From NCBI GenBank assembly GCA_949419965.1, contig CASPAC010000002.1, forward strand, positions 1-64,000: a stretch of DNA of 64,000 nucleotides, in the 5' to 3' direction. Position numbers and translations under genes: made by a program. Source of the DNA: Bacteroidales bacterium. GTDB lineage: Bacteria; Bacteroidota; Bacteroidia; Bacteroidales; Rikenellaceae. Under the pieces are notes generated by a model. That model searched no databases, was not told the origin of the DNA, and saw only the letters and a program-made list of their open reading frames with translations. Positions 48,018 through 56,745 of the stretch are shown here, one piece after another (the stretch's first letter is position 1; every line of letters starts with the position of its first letter).

Positions 48018-48596
48018 TCAATAGTTCTCTTTCTTGGGCTCAAAATAGGACTGCGGATGCTGGCAGGCCGGGCAGATCTTGGGTGCTTCCGACGCTTCGC
48101 ACACATAGCCGCAGTTGCGGCACTGCCACCAGATCTTGCCGTCGCGCTTGAAGAAATCGCCGTCCGAAAAGCGGCTCAGCAGTTTCAGATAGCGCGATTC
48201 GTGCTGCGATTCGACGGTCGAAATCATCTTGAACGCCGTCGCCACCTCGGGAAATCCCTCTTCCTCGGCCACAGCGGCAAAGTCTCGATAGAGCACGTCC
48301 CACTCTTCGCGTTCGCCCCGGGCGGCAGCCAGCAGGTTCTCCTGCGTCGTGCCGATGGGGCCGGCAGGGTAGCTGGCCGTGACGGTCACTTCGCCGCCTT
48401 CCAGAAACTTGAAAAAGCGTTCGGCGTGTTCCTTCTCCTGCTCGGCGGTCTCCAGAAAGACGCCCGCCACCTGTTCGTAGCCCTCTTTCTTGGCCTTGCT
48501 TGCAAAAAACACATAACGGCTGCGCGCCTGGCTCTCGCCGGCGAAGGCCTTCAGCAGATTCTGTTCGGTACGGGTACCCTTGATGCTCTTGTTCAT
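48018..48596 (-). CDS. Rubrerythrin
   Basis: A 192-aa non-heme diiron peroxidase protecting anaerobes from hydrogen peroxide. The N-terminal ferritin-like domain carries Glu/His ligands in AFAGESQARSRY, ETAEQEKEHAERFF and STVESQHESRYLKLL. The C-terminal rubredoxin-like domain has CRNCGYV and CPACQHP. The start at 48596 (MNKSIKGTRTEQNLLKAF) is the standard N terminus; an upstream in-frame stretch is rejected. Single gene with its own terminator, downstream of capA. Confidence 0.95.
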   Translation of the reverse strand: MNKSIKGTRTEQNLLKAFAGESQARSRYVFFASKAKKEGYEQVAGVFLETAEQEKEHAERFFKFLEGGEVTVTASYPAGPIGTTQENLLAAARGEREEWDVLYRDFAAVAEEEGFPEVATAFKMISTVESQHESRYLKLLSRFSDGDFFKRDGKIWWQCRNCGYVCEASEAPKICPACQHPQSYFEPKKENY

Positions 48597-48680
48597 AGCG
48601 GTTCGGTATTGGTTCTCCTTGGCGATACAAATTCCGCAGCAAACCGCCGCAAAAAAACGTCTTCGGGCCGTTCGGCTCAC

Positions 48681-49730
48681 TCATAGGGCCTTTTCGAGCA
48701 GCGCTTCGGTATCGGTGCGGAAGCGCCGGTAGGCTTCGGGCAGCAAAAGGGTGTCGGCCGCTTCGGGCGGCAGTATGCGGTATCCGGGCAGGGCCACCCA
48801 CACCGGTACGATCCGCAGTGCATAGGTCATGTGCCCGTCGGGGTGCCGCGTGGCGTCGATTTCGGCCATCAGACCGCCGTCGCAGTAGCGCCGCCGCTGG
48901 TTGGAGACGAAATTGCCCAGCGAATAGAGCACCACGTGCGCCGAGTCTGCCTCGCAGGGCTGTACGACATGGGGATGATGACCGATGACAAGATCGGCTC
49001 CGTGCCGCCGCAGAAAACCGGCCAGCCGGCGCTGCACGGCATCGGGCTGCCGCTGGTATTCGTTGCCCCAGTGCATGGAGACCGCCACGCAGTCGACGCT
49101 GTCGCTGCGCGCGGCAGCCAGATCGGCCGCCATGGCCAGCGTATCGATCGGATTGACGATCGTTCCGCGCGGCACGCGCAGACCGTTCGTACCGTAGGTA
49201 TAGCTCAGAAAGGCGAACCTCACGCCGTGCCGCTCGATCCGGAGAGGATGGTTGAGCTTCCGGTCCAAGCTGTCGGCAAAGACGCCCGTATGGCATATCC
49301 CGCAGCGGTCCAGCACCTCGATCGTGGTGCGGATGCCCCCGGCTCCTCCGTCGCAGCAATGGTTGTTGGCCATCGTCGCGATGTCGACGCCCGCCTGCGC
49401 AAGCGCTTCGGCCAGCGCCGCCGGCGACCGGAACATAGGGTAGCCCGTGTAGCGGTCGGAGTGCGTGAGGGTCGTCTCGAGGTTCACTACCGTCAGATCG
49501 GCCGCCCGGAAACGGGGCAGTACGGCAGCGAAACACTCCGAATAATCAAACCCGTTTTCCCGCCGGGCCGCTTCCACCTGGGGCAAATGCTGCATCACAT
49601 CGCCCGTGAAAAGAAGTTTCACCGTAACAGGTTCCGGCTTCCCGCTCCCGGCGCCGGAATTGCCTGCCGGCGAACAGCCGATCGCACACAGCAACAGCCA
49701 GCAGCAAAGATATTTGCAGCATCCGCTCAC
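48681..49730 (-). CDS. CapA-family (PGA-capsule-type) metallophosphoesterase lipoprotein
   Basis: A 349-aa exported protein of the CapA/PgsA calcineurin-like family. The start is GTG at 49730, overlapping the DUF4491 stop as GTGA; it yields a lipoprotein signal with lipobox AIGC. Metal-site motifs: LLFTGDVMQH, VVNLETTLTH, MANNHCCDGG, SMHWGNEY and IGHHPHVVQP. Relatives were named for poly-gamma-glutamate capsule synthesis, but most are lone phosphoesterases of unknown target. No PGA synthase genes are nearby. Confidence 0.88.
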   Translation of the reverse strand: MSGCCKYLCCWLLLCAIGCSPAGNSGAGSGKPEPVTVKLLFTGDVMQHLPQVEAARRENGFDYSECFAAVLPRFRAADLTVVNLETTLTHSDRYTGYPMFRSPAALAEALAQAGVDIATMANNHCCDGGAGGIRTTIEVLDRCGICHTGVFADSLDRKLNHPLRIERHGVRFAFLSYTYGTNGLRVPRGTIVNPIDTLAMAADLAAARSDSVDCVAVSMHWGNEYQRQPDAVQRRLAGFLRRHGADLVIGHHPHVVQPCEADSAHVVLYSLGNFVSNQRRRYCDGGLMAEIDATRHPDGHMTYALRIVPVWVALPGYRILPPEAADTLLLPEAYRRFRTDTEALLEKAL

Positions 49731-50026
49731 TTGTCGTTCTTTTTGGGAAACCAGCCTTTTTCCACGCGCTTGCGCTGTTCGAACAGCTCGCCGATCGACC
49801 AGAACGACGAAGCGCCCCACACGGCCAGAAGCGTAGACCACAAAATGTCCCGTACGGCAACGGATCCAGCCACGGCACCGATGCCCATCACAAGGAACAC
49901 CCACCAGCATCTCACGCCGAAATGATATTCGCCCTTGATGACAAGCGGATGAAACAGCCCGATGATCAGGAACGTCGCTATGCCGATCGCAAGACCCGTA
50001 AGATTGTATTCCGTCAGAAATTCCAT
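49727..50026 (-). CDS. DUF4491 small membrane protein
   Basis: A 99-aa inner-membrane protein with three hydrophobic segments and the DUF4491 signature (ATFLIIGLFHPLVIKGEYHFG, CWWVFLVMGIGAVAG, SIGELFEQRKRVEKGWFPKK). The start at 50026 is chosen since its -7 box ends five bases upstream, giving a leaderless mRNA; an ATG at 50062 lies upstream of the promoter and cannot be used. It is coupled to capA by a 4-base GTGA overlap. Function unknown. Confidence 0.85.
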   Translation of the reverse strand: MEFLTEYNLTGLAIGIATFLIIGLFHPLVIKGEYHFGVRCWWVFLVMGIGAVAGSVAVRDILWSTLLAVWGASSFWSIGELFEQRKRVEKGWFPKKNDK

Positions 50027-50031
50027 AGCAA

Positions 50032-50063
50032 CAAAGATAGCACAAGACCGCAGCATTGCCAAA
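50032..50063 (-). promoter_or_regulatory. DUF4491-capA promoter (TTTG-N20-TATCTTTG), leaderless
   Basis: TTTG at 50063-50060 and TATCTTTG at 50039-50032 on the minus strand, spacer 20. The box ends 5 bases before the ATG at 50026. Confidence 0.65.
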
Positions 50064-50169
50064 TTTATCCGAACTTTACCGAAACGGGGTAGTCTTCAAC
50101 GTAATCCGCAATACGGATAAATCGGGCGCAAAAAACGGATTCCTGTTGCAGTTTACCGAGGTCGAAATA

Positions 50170-50201
50170 GGAAATACCTGCCTTTGCAGGCGAGTATTTC
50201 C
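50170..50201. repeat. Isolated imperfect hairpin
   Basis: 8-bp outer stem GGAAATAC/GTATTTCC and 4-bp inner stem CTGC/GCAG with a 4-base bulge. It is not followed by a T-run, so it is not an obvious terminator; its role is unknown. Confidence 0.4.
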
Positions 50202-50330
50202 ACGCTTTGTTTTAACAGACACAGCCCGTTACTCCGCATCTTGCATTTGTTCTCGGCCTGCGGTTCGTACAGCTCCCGGACATCCCGGCGGCAAGTATTC
50301 GCAGCAGGCCCGGCCCTTCGAACAAAAAAA

Positions 50331-50359
50331 CGAGACGATTCCATTTTGGAATCGTCTCG
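50331..50359 (-). terminator. Porin gene terminator
   Basis: 12-bp perfect stem (50331-50342, 50348-50359), 5-base loop, A7 run before it (T7 on the minus strand). Confidence 0.9.
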
Positions 50360-50386
50360 CAAACAATCGAGAATCGGCGAAGCAAT

Positions 50387-51730
50387 TTAGAAGCTGTACT
50401 GCACCATCAGGTTGGCACGGTTGGCGTGGTTCTTCGCAGCATTCATGTTCTTGCGCGTACCGTAGAGGAATTCGCCGGCTACGCGGAAGCGCGAGGTGAC
50501 GTTGTAGAAAATGTTGCCGAAGATATACTGGCCCTGACGGTACTCGTTGTCGGAAACGGCACCGTGGTTGCGCTCCATGCGGACCATCGAGTAACCGCCC
50601 GTGAGGCAGACTCTGCGCGACAGATTGATCTGTGCGGCTGCCTGCCAGCCCCACATGGGCATGGTCTGGATCTTCTCGGCATTCTGCGGATTGGGCGCGA
50701 AGTCGAGACCCGAACCGGTGAGGTCCTGGATGTAGGGAGTGATGCCCTTGCCATAAACGCCGTTCATGAAGAGAACCAGCGGACGGGCTACCTTGATGCG
50801 GCCGCTGAACTGAGCGCCCCAGCCCAGGAGCGTTGTGTTCTTGTTGGTGCGTACGTTGCGCAGATACATGTCGCGTACGACGCCCGAGAAGCGGATGTGG
50901 CTTTCGCGGTTGTTGCCCCACGACAGCTGGAGGTAGGCCGGGAAGTCGGGCACACGCTGACGCAGCGCTGCGAAGTTGTCGTTGTAGGTGCCGCTCACAT
51001 TGGGCATTTCGGCTGCGACACCGAACGTCAGACGATCGCGGGCGAAGGTCACTTCGTAGCGGATCATCGTCGCGAAGTTGAAGTTGTAGGCGTTGGGACC
51101 GCGGAAGTCGACGGTGTTGGGGGCTGCCTGCAGGTCGCAGAAAGTGGTCACGTCGCGACCCAGCGTGAAGCCGCCGAGCGAAACGTAGGCCGAACGCAGA
51201 CGGGGCGTGTAGCTGCCCTCGCGGCCGCCGCGGAAGTCGGCATCCATGAAGACCAGCACGCGGCCCAGTACGCCCGAGTTGGCGATGGCTTTCACGAATA
51301 CGCGCGAGGTCGAGGCGTCCATCATGAGCTTCTGGTTCGTGGCGTAGCTGCCCGGAACGGGGATGTCATAGGGTACGAAGTCGATGTTGTCCGAAATACC
51401 CTCGAAACCGTAGCCTGCACGCAGGGTCACCGAGCCGCCCAGCGCAAACGAGAAGCGGTTGTCCTTCGTGGTGAAGACGAACTGCGGTTTGTCGACCTGC
51501 TGGAAACCGTAGCGGTGGGTCTCGATATAGTCCTGCGTGGCGTTTGCCACCGCCGTCCGGTTGCGCGCTGCAACATCCGCGCAGCCGCAGCCGATGGTTT
51601 CGACCTCCTGGGCGGAGATCAGATAGACCGTCGGCGAGTATTCGCTCTCGGGAGCCTGGTTCGAGTAGCGCTGTGCCGATGCGGAAGATGCAAGCAGCAG
51701 TGCCGCAGTCAAAAGTCGAAATGTTTTCAT
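50387..51730 (-). CDS. DcaP-like outer-membrane porin
   Basis: A 447-aa outer-membrane protein with signal peptide MKTFRLLTAALLLASSASA and an N-terminal segment with a Cys pair (GCGCADVAARN), then a beta barrel ending in NLMVQYSF. The segment FVPYDIPVP followed by NQKLMMDASTSR resembles the DcaP family of trimeric porins, which pass negatively charged small molecules. The start at 51730 is set by the signal peptide. Single gene with a strong terminator. The DcaP call is moderate; a generic porin is the safe reading. Confidence 0.7.
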   Translation of the reverse strand: MKTFRLLTAALLLASSASAQRYSNQAPESEYSPTVYLISAQEVETIGCGCADVAARNRTAVANATQDYIETHRYGFQQVDKPQFVFTTKDNRFSFALGGSVTLRAGYGFEGISDNIDFVPYDIPVPGSYATNQKLMMDASTSRVFVKAIANSGVLGRVLVFMDADFRGGREGSYTPRLRSAYVSLGGFTLGRDVTTFCDLQAAPNTVDFRGPNAYNFNFATMIRYEVTFARDRLTFGVAAEMPNVSGTYNDNFAALRQRVPDFPAYLQLSWGNNRESHIRFSGVVRDMYLRNVRTNKNTTLLGWGAQFSGRIKVARPLVLFMNGVYGKGITPYIQDLTGSGLDFAPNPQNAEKIQTMPMWGWQAAAQINLSRRVCLTGGYSMVRMERNHGAVSDNEYRQGQYIFGNIFYNVTSRFRVAGEFLYGTRKNMNAAKNHANRANLMVQYSF

Positions 51731-51877
51731 AAGCCGAATAGAATTTGGTTTTTTTAATGGATTCTCAATGTTTTGCATTTGGAACACAACAAGTTAATTT
51801 TCACCCGGCAAATTAGCAACTTGTATGCCAAATCGCGGCTGCGGCGAAGCTATCCGGTGAGGTTGTCCAAAAATTCT

Positions 51878-51885
51878 TACCTTTG
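51878..51885 (+). promoter_or_regulatory. Promoter -7 element TACCTTTG of the metallophosphoesterase-RibD-like operon
   Basis: Exact TAnnTTTG, leader about 55 bases to the ATG at 51945. Confidence 0.55.
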
Positions 51886-51944
51886 CAACGGATCGAATTA
51901 CGGCACCGGGTTTGCATCCGGTGCGGATATATTAAATAAGGTAT

Positions 51945-53111
51945 ATGATACTGCACTCCCTGTTGATCATGCTGGGACTCATCGCCATTGCCGCCGACAT
52001 GCACCATTACCGCCGCATGCAGCGCGAGGGAGCGTCCCGCAACCGACGCATCTTTTTCATAGCGTGGGCCGCGCTCACCGATTCGCTGCCCATCGCCGCG
52101 GCGCTCGCCGGAATCGCCCTGCGCGACAACCCCACGGCCTACATTCTTTGGGCCATGTGGATGTTCTGGGCGTGGATGGTCACCGTGTTTCCGCGGATCT
52201 GCTACTTTTTCTTCAACGCCTTGCGCCGGCCTAAGACAGGCTTGGTCCTGGGCGCCGTCGTTGCCATCGTGCTGGTTTGCGGCGCTACGGAGGGCCGTTC
52301 TTCGCTCCGCGTCGAAAAGACCGAGATCTGCTCCGACCGCCTGCCCGCAGGATTCGACGGCTTGCGCATCGTGCAGCTCTCCGACATCCACATCGGCGCA
52401 TTGCTCCGGCCCGAAAAGGAGCTGCGGCGGCTCGTCGACACCGTAAACGCATTGCGGCCCGACCTGGTCATCTTCACCGGCGACCTGGTCAACATCCGTT
52501 CGTCCGAGCTCAACGGCAAGAGTATGCCGCAGCTGGCGCGTTTCCGGGCTCCGGTCTACTCCGTCACGGGCAACCACGACATGGGTACCTATATTGAAGA
52601 TACCGTCGCCATGCCGCCGGCTGAAAGTTTGGCACAGGTCATCGAGCGCCAGCAGCAGATGGGGTGGCACGTGTTGCAGGACACGACGCTCTTCCTCAGG
52701 CGCGGCGGCGACAGCATCACGCTTTCGGGCATTTCGTTCGACCCGGCGCTGCAGTTGATGCGCCATGCCTCGGGTTTGCGTTCCGATAAGATGGAAGCCG
52801 CCTACCGCAACGTCCCCGATTCGGTTTTCAACATCACGGCCGTGCACCTGCCCCAGCTGTGGGATCAGATCACGGAGAGCGGCCACGGCGACCTGACCCT
52901 CGCGGGCCACACCCACAGCATGCAGATGAAAATCCGCTTCTTCGGGTGGCAGTGGTCGCCCGCCGTCTGGATGTACAGCCGTTGGAGCGGGCGTTACGAC
53001 CGGCCCGGGAGCACCCTCTACATCAACGACGGCATCGGCAGCGTGGGCTATCCGATGCGCATCGGCGCCCGGCCCGAAATCACCCTTATCACATTGCGCC
53101 GATGCTCGTAA
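51945..53111 (+). CDS. Membrane-anchored metallophosphoesterase (YaeI-like)
   Basis: A 388-aa protein with four hydrophobic N-terminal segments (about 1-115) and a calcineurin-like phosphoesterase domain. Metal motifs: LSDIHIG, IFTGDLVNI, TGNHDMG, and AGHTHSMQ; the domain ends with NDGIGSVGYPMRIG, typical of this subgroup, which includes proteins acting on phospholipid or lipid-A precursors. The 3' end overlaps the RibD-like gene by 10 bases, so they are coupled, although no shared pathway is evident. Substrate unknown. Confidence 0.88.
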   Translation: MILHSLLIMLGLIAIAADMHHYRRMQREGASRNRRIFFIAWAALTDSLPIAAALAGIALRDNPTAYILWAMWMFWAWMVTVFPRICYFFFNALRRPKTGLVLGAVVAIVLVCGATEGRSSLRVEKTEICSDRLPAGFDGLRIVQLSDIHIGALLRPEKELRRLVDTVNALRPDLVIFTGDLVNIRSSELNGKSMPQLARFRAPVYSVTGNHDMGTYIEDTVAMPPAESLAQVIERQQQMGWHVLQDTTLFLRRGGDSITLSGISFDPALQLMRHASGLRSDKMEAAYRNVPDSVFNITAVHLPQLWDQITESGHGDLTLAGHTHSMQMKIRFFGWQWSPAVWMYSRWSGRYDRPGSTLYINDGIGSVGYPMRIGARPEITLITLRRCS

Positions 53112-54175
53112 ACCTCTCCGCCGCGGTCACGGCCGACGGCTACATGGACGATAACACCCCCGAGCGGCTGACGATCTCAACTCCCGAGGACATGGCCGAA
53201 GTCTACCGCCTGCGTACCGGGCACGACGCCATTCTGGTTGGCGCCGAGACCTTGCGCCGCGACAATCCGGCCTTGCTGCTGCGCGATCCGGAAGCACGGC
53301 GCCGGCGTGCCGAGCGCGGACTGCGCCCCGACCTCACCAAGGTAACGGTCACCGCTTCCGGAAAGCTCGATCCGTCCCTGCGATTCTTCACGGAGGGCGA
53401 TGCCGAACATTACGTCTTCTCGACCGTCCGGCTCCCCGAACTCGACCGCGTCGCCACCGTCATACGCAGCGATGCGCCGAGTGCCCGCGCCATCGTCACC
53501 GAGTTGGAGAAACGCGGTATCCGGCGGCTTTTCGTCGAGGGCGGCGCACGCATCTTGCGTCTCTTTCTCGAAGAGGGAATGGCCGACACCCTGCGGCTGG
53601 CCGTCAATCCGGCCATGACGCTCGGCGAGGGCAGGGGAGGGGCCCATTTCGCTTTCGATGCCCCCGGCAAACCCTGCATCCGCTCACGGTTCGGCGGCAT
53701 GGAGGTGAGCACCTGGCAGCTGAAGCCCGACACCGCAGCCGACGACCTGCGCTTCCTGCGCATGGCCGTCGACGAAAGCCGCAAATGCGTGCCCTGCGCC
53801 ACATCCTACTGCGTGGGCGCCGTCGTCGTCACGTCCGACGGCTCGGTTTTCACGGGCCGCACCCACGAAACGTCGGCCACGCACCATGCCGAGCAGGAGG
53901 CGGTCGCCAAAGCGCTGGCCGCAGGCGCCCGCTTGCGCGGCGCATCGATCTATTCCTCGATGGAACCTTGCTCGAAGCGGGCAAGCGAGCCGGAGAGCTG
54001 CACCGAACTCATCTTGCGCCACGGCTTCGCCCATGTGGCTTTCGCGCTCTACGAGCCCGACTGCTTCGTCGCATGCCGCGGTGCGCTGACCCTGCGCGAG
54101 TCGGGCGTCGACGTGCGGCACTGCCCCGAACTGGCCGGCGAAGTGCGGGCCGCCAATGCCCATCTGTGGCGATAA
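53102..54175 (+). CDS. RibD-like deaminase-reductase with reversed domain order
   Basis: A 357-aa protein. Residues 1-205 resemble the RibD C-terminal reductase (DHFR-like: VNLSAAVTADGYMDD, DAILVGAETLRRDNPALL, FVEGGARILRLFLEEG). Residues 215-357 are a cytidine-deaminase-like domain with zinc ligands His262, Cys290 and Cys300 (HAE, EPCSKRASEPESC) and proton-shuttle Glu264. In canonical RibD the deaminase is N-terminal. The start at 53102 overlaps the preceding gene by 10 bases. It could perform the second and third steps of riboflavin synthesis or act on another pyrimidine-type substrate. No other rib gene is adjacent. Confidence 0.82.
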   Translation: MLVNLSAAVTADGYMDDNTPERLTISTPEDMAEVYRLRTGHDAILVGAETLRRDNPALLLRDPEARRRRAERGLRPDLTKVTVTASGKLDPSLRFFTEGDAEHYVFSTVRLPELDRVATVIRSDAPSARAIVTELEKRGIRRLFVEGGARILRLFLEEGMADTLRLAVNPAMTLGEGRGGAHFAFDAPGKPCIRSRFGGMEVSTWQLKPDTAADDLRFLRMAVDESRKCVPCATSYCVGAVVVTSDGSVFTGRTHETSATHHAEQEAVAKALAAGARLRGASIYSSMEPCSKRASEPESCTELILRHGFAHVAFALYEPDCFVACRGALTLRESGVDVRHCPELAGEVRAANAHLWR

Positions 54176-54253
54176 ACGGGCGCATTTTATTCCTAAAAGG
54201 ACCCAAGATTGGTCTAAAACACCGAAAATTCATGGTATTTGTCTTATATCGAC

Positions 54254-54261
54254 TATATTTG
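54254..54261 (+). promoter_or_regulatory. Promoter -7 element TATATTTG of the export operon
   Basis: Exact TAnnTTTG, leader about 18 bases to the ATG at 54284. Confidence 0.5.
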
Positions 54262-54283
54262 CTCGCATAATCGCATGAACAAC

Positions 54284-55738
54284 ATGAAAACAGCAGTCAA
54301 GACCCTCTGTTCGGCAGCAGCGCTCCTCACTCTGGCGCAGGCTCCGGCACAGGAACCGGCCCGGACGCTCACGCTCGACGAAGCGATCGCCATGACGCTG
54401 ACGGACAACCCGGCGGTGAAGGCGGCCGAATACGAGGAACGTGCGGCCCAGCAGCAGCGCCGCGCATCGATCGGTCTGCGCATGCCCCGGATAAACGTGA
54501 CGGGTGCCTACGCCTACATGGCCAAAGACATCGGGGTCGACTTCAACGACATGAAGGCGCCCGTGCAGGACATCGCGGGGCAAGTGCTGGGCAGCGGCAT
54601 GGTGCCGCCGCAATATATCCCGCAGATCCAGCAGCTGATCGCGCCGATCATGGGCGCCGACTGGTTTCTGAAGGTACAGGATCGGAGCCTGGGCTTCGTG
54701 GGCGGGCAGGTGACCATGCCGATCTGGCTGGGCGGCAAGATCAACGCCGCGGGCCGGGCCGCCAAAATCCAGGAGCAGACCGCCATCGAGCAGGGCGTGC
54801 AGACACGCAACGCATTGGTGTCCGAGTTGGTGGAGCGCTACTTCGGTCTCGCGCTCGCCATGCAGGTGGTCGAAGTCCGGCAGCAGGTCGTCGACGGCGT
54901 CCGCAAGCACCTCGACGACGCCATCGCACTGGAGCGGAACGGCATGATCGCCCACAGCGAGCGTCTCTACGTCGAGTTCAAGATGGCCGAAGCCGAACGC
55001 GAGCTGGCCAACTCCCGCCTGCAGGTGCAGACCATCTCCAGCGCCTTGCAGAACACGCTCAACCGCAACGGCGAGATGCTGCCCGTGACTTCGATGTTCA
55101 TCGTCGACCGGATCGAGGAGATGGCCTATTACCAGGACATGGCCGCGACCCGCAACCCGCTGCTCAACCAGGTGGCCCTCAAGCGCGACCTCGCCCAGCA
55201 GGGCGTCCGCGTGCAGCGCAGCGAGTTCATGCCGCAGGTGGTGGCCATGGGCGGCGGTTCGTTCTACAACTACCAGGTCGCAGGCCTCGTTCCGCGCTGG
55301 GCCGTGGGCGTGGGCGTCAACATCAAGATTTTCGACGGTCTGAACCGCGAATACAAATATTCCGCCGCCAAGCAGACCGTGCGCCGGGTCGAAGAGTTGC
55401 AGAACAAGGCCGACAAGGACATCTCCGTGCTCGTCGAGCAGCTCTACAACCAGTTGCAGAACTACCGCAACCAGATGACCTCCATCGACGCCTCGCTGGC
55501 ATTCGCCGAGGAGTATCTGCGCATGAAGAACGCGGCGTTCCTCGAGGGTCTCTCCTCTTCGTCGGATCTGATCGACGCAGAGCTCAACCTCGCAGGCGTG
55601 CGCACCGAACGGCTGCAAACCGCCTACAACTACGACAAACTGCTGGCCCGGCTGCTGGAAGCTGCCGGCCTTAGCGACGAATTCGCCGCCTACGCACGCC
55701 GGGCCGACGCTCGCCCGATCCATTTCGACAAAAAGTAA
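54284..55738 (+). CDS. TolC-family outer-membrane efflux protein
   Basis: A 484-aa outer-membrane factor with signal peptide (MKTAVKTLCSAAALLTLAQAPAQ), two OEP repeats and long coiled-coil segments (LVSELVERYFGLALAMQVV; VRRVEELQNKADKDISVLVEQ). The ATG at 54275 is also possible. It should form the trimeric exit duct of the transport system whose membrane-fusion protein follows 13 bases later. The cargo is not known; drugs, lipids or peptides are possible. Confidence 0.9.
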   Translation: MKTAVKTLCSAAALLTLAQAPAQEPARTLTLDEAIAMTLTDNPAVKAAEYEERAAQQQRRASIGLRMPRINVTGAYAYMAKDIGVDFNDMKAPVQDIAGQVLGSGMVPPQYIPQIQQLIAPIMGADWFLKVQDRSLGFVGGQVTMPIWLGGKINAAGRAAKIQEQTAIEQGVQTRNALVSELVERYFGLALAMQVVEVRQQVVDGVRKHLDDAIALERNGMIAHSERLYVEFKMAEAERELANSRLQVQTISSALQNTLNRNGEMLPVTSMFIVDRIEEMAYYQDMAATRNPLLNQVALKRDLAQQGVRVQRSEFMPQVVAMGGGSFYNYQVAGLVPRWAVGVGVNIKIFDGLNREYKYSAAKQTVRRVEELQNKADKDISVLVEQLYNQLQNYRNQMTSIDASLAFAEEYLRMKNAAFLEGLSSSSDLIDAELNLAGVRTERLQTAYNYDKLLARLLEAAGLSDEFAAYARRADARPIHFDKK

Positions 55739-55751
55739 AGGGTACAACCAT

Positions 55752-56741
55752 ATGAAACGCAAAAACATCATTGCAATCGTCGCCGCAGCCGTACTGATCG
55801 TCGTGGCGGTGGCGCTCATCAGCCGTTATCTCACCAAGCACACGCCGCTGCTGATCCAGGGCACGGTGGAGTGCACGACCTACAAGGCTTCGTCGAAAGT
55901 GCCGGGCCGCATCGACTGCATGAAGGTGTCGCAGGGCGACCGGGTCGAGAAAGGCCAGCTCCTTTACACGCTCTCCACGCCCGAACTCGACGCCAAGCTC
56001 CAGCAGGCCGAGGCCGTCAGAAGCGCCGCTTCGGCTTTGGACAAGGCCGCCATTGCCGGTGCCCGCGTCCAGCAGGTCGAGGCCGCACGCAACATGTGGC
56101 AGAAGGCGCAGGCCGGGCTCGAACTGGCCCGCAAGACCTACGAGCGCGTCAAAAACCTCTACGACCAGGGCGTCGTTCCGGCCCAGAAGCTCGACGAGGC
56201 CTCCGCCAACTACGAGGCGATGAAGGCGACGGCCCAGGCCGCACAGGCTCAGTATACCATGGCCCGCGACGGCGCCCGCAAGGAGGATAAGGAGGCCGCT
56301 GCGGCCAAGGTTCTCCAGGCCCAGGGCGCAGTGAACGAGGTCGAATCCTATATCAACGACGCAATGATCTACTCCCCGGTGACGGGCGAGGTTTCGACGA
56401 TCATCGCCGAGCAGGGCGAGCTCGTCGGCAGCGGCTACCCCGTGGTGGCCATCCTCGACACCAGCGACATGTGGGTGACCTTCAATGTCAAGGAGACCCT
56501 GCTCCCGACCCTCGATGTGGGTACGCGCATGATCGGCTACGTCCCGGCCCTCGACTACAACGTGGAGTTCGAAGTGACCTACATCGCCGTGCAGGCCGAC
56601 TTCGCAACATGGGCCGCAACCCGCACGCAGGGCGGCTTCGACATCCGCACTTTCGCCGTCAAGGCCAAACCCGTAGGTTCGGTGATGACCTTGCGCCCGG
56701 GCATGAGCGTCCTGGTCGACTGGGAGCAATTCAAGAGGTAG
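55752..56741 (+). CDS. HlyD/EmrA-type membrane-fusion protein
   Basis: A 329-aa periplasmic adaptor anchored by one N-terminal helix (IIAIVAAAVLIVVAVALI). It has the barrel/lipoyl segment GTVECTTYKASSKVPGRI, a long coiled coil (about 80-190, many Ala/Gln/Glu) and the second lipoyl half IYSPVTGEVSTIIAEQGELV, then the beta-barrel domain. It joins TolC to the two permeases downstream, 4 bases away. Confidence 0.9.
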   Translation: MKRKNIIAIVAAAVLIVVAVALISRYLTKHTPLLIQGTVECTTYKASSKVPGRIDCMKVSQGDRVEKGQLLYTLSTPELDAKLQQAEAVRSAASALDKAAIAGARVQQVEAARNMWQKAQAGLELARKTYERVKNLYDQGVVPAQKLDEASANYEAMKATAQAAQAQYTMARDGARKEDKEAAAAKVLQAQGAVNEVESYINDAMIYSPVTGEVSTIIAEQGELVGSGYPVVAILDTSDMWVTFNVKETLLPTLDVGTRMIGYVPALDYNVEFEVTYIAVQADFATWAATRTQGGFDIRTFAVKAKPVGSVMTLRPGMSVLVDWEQFKR

Positions 56742-56745
56742 ACGC

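Larger units (their letters stand above)
50027..50386. other. Intergenic region upstream of DUF4491 and downstream of the porin gene
   Basis: Holds the DUF4491-capA promoter (50032-50063), an isolated imperfect hairpin (50170-50201: GGAAATAC/GTATTTCC with an inner CTGC/GCAG) and the porin terminator (50331-50359). No coding sequence recognised. Confidence 0.55.

Noticed and set aside
49731..50045. Longer CapA start overlapping the DUF4491 gene
   Set aside because: The signal peptide and lipobox begin at the GTG at 49730, with a clean GTGA overlap.
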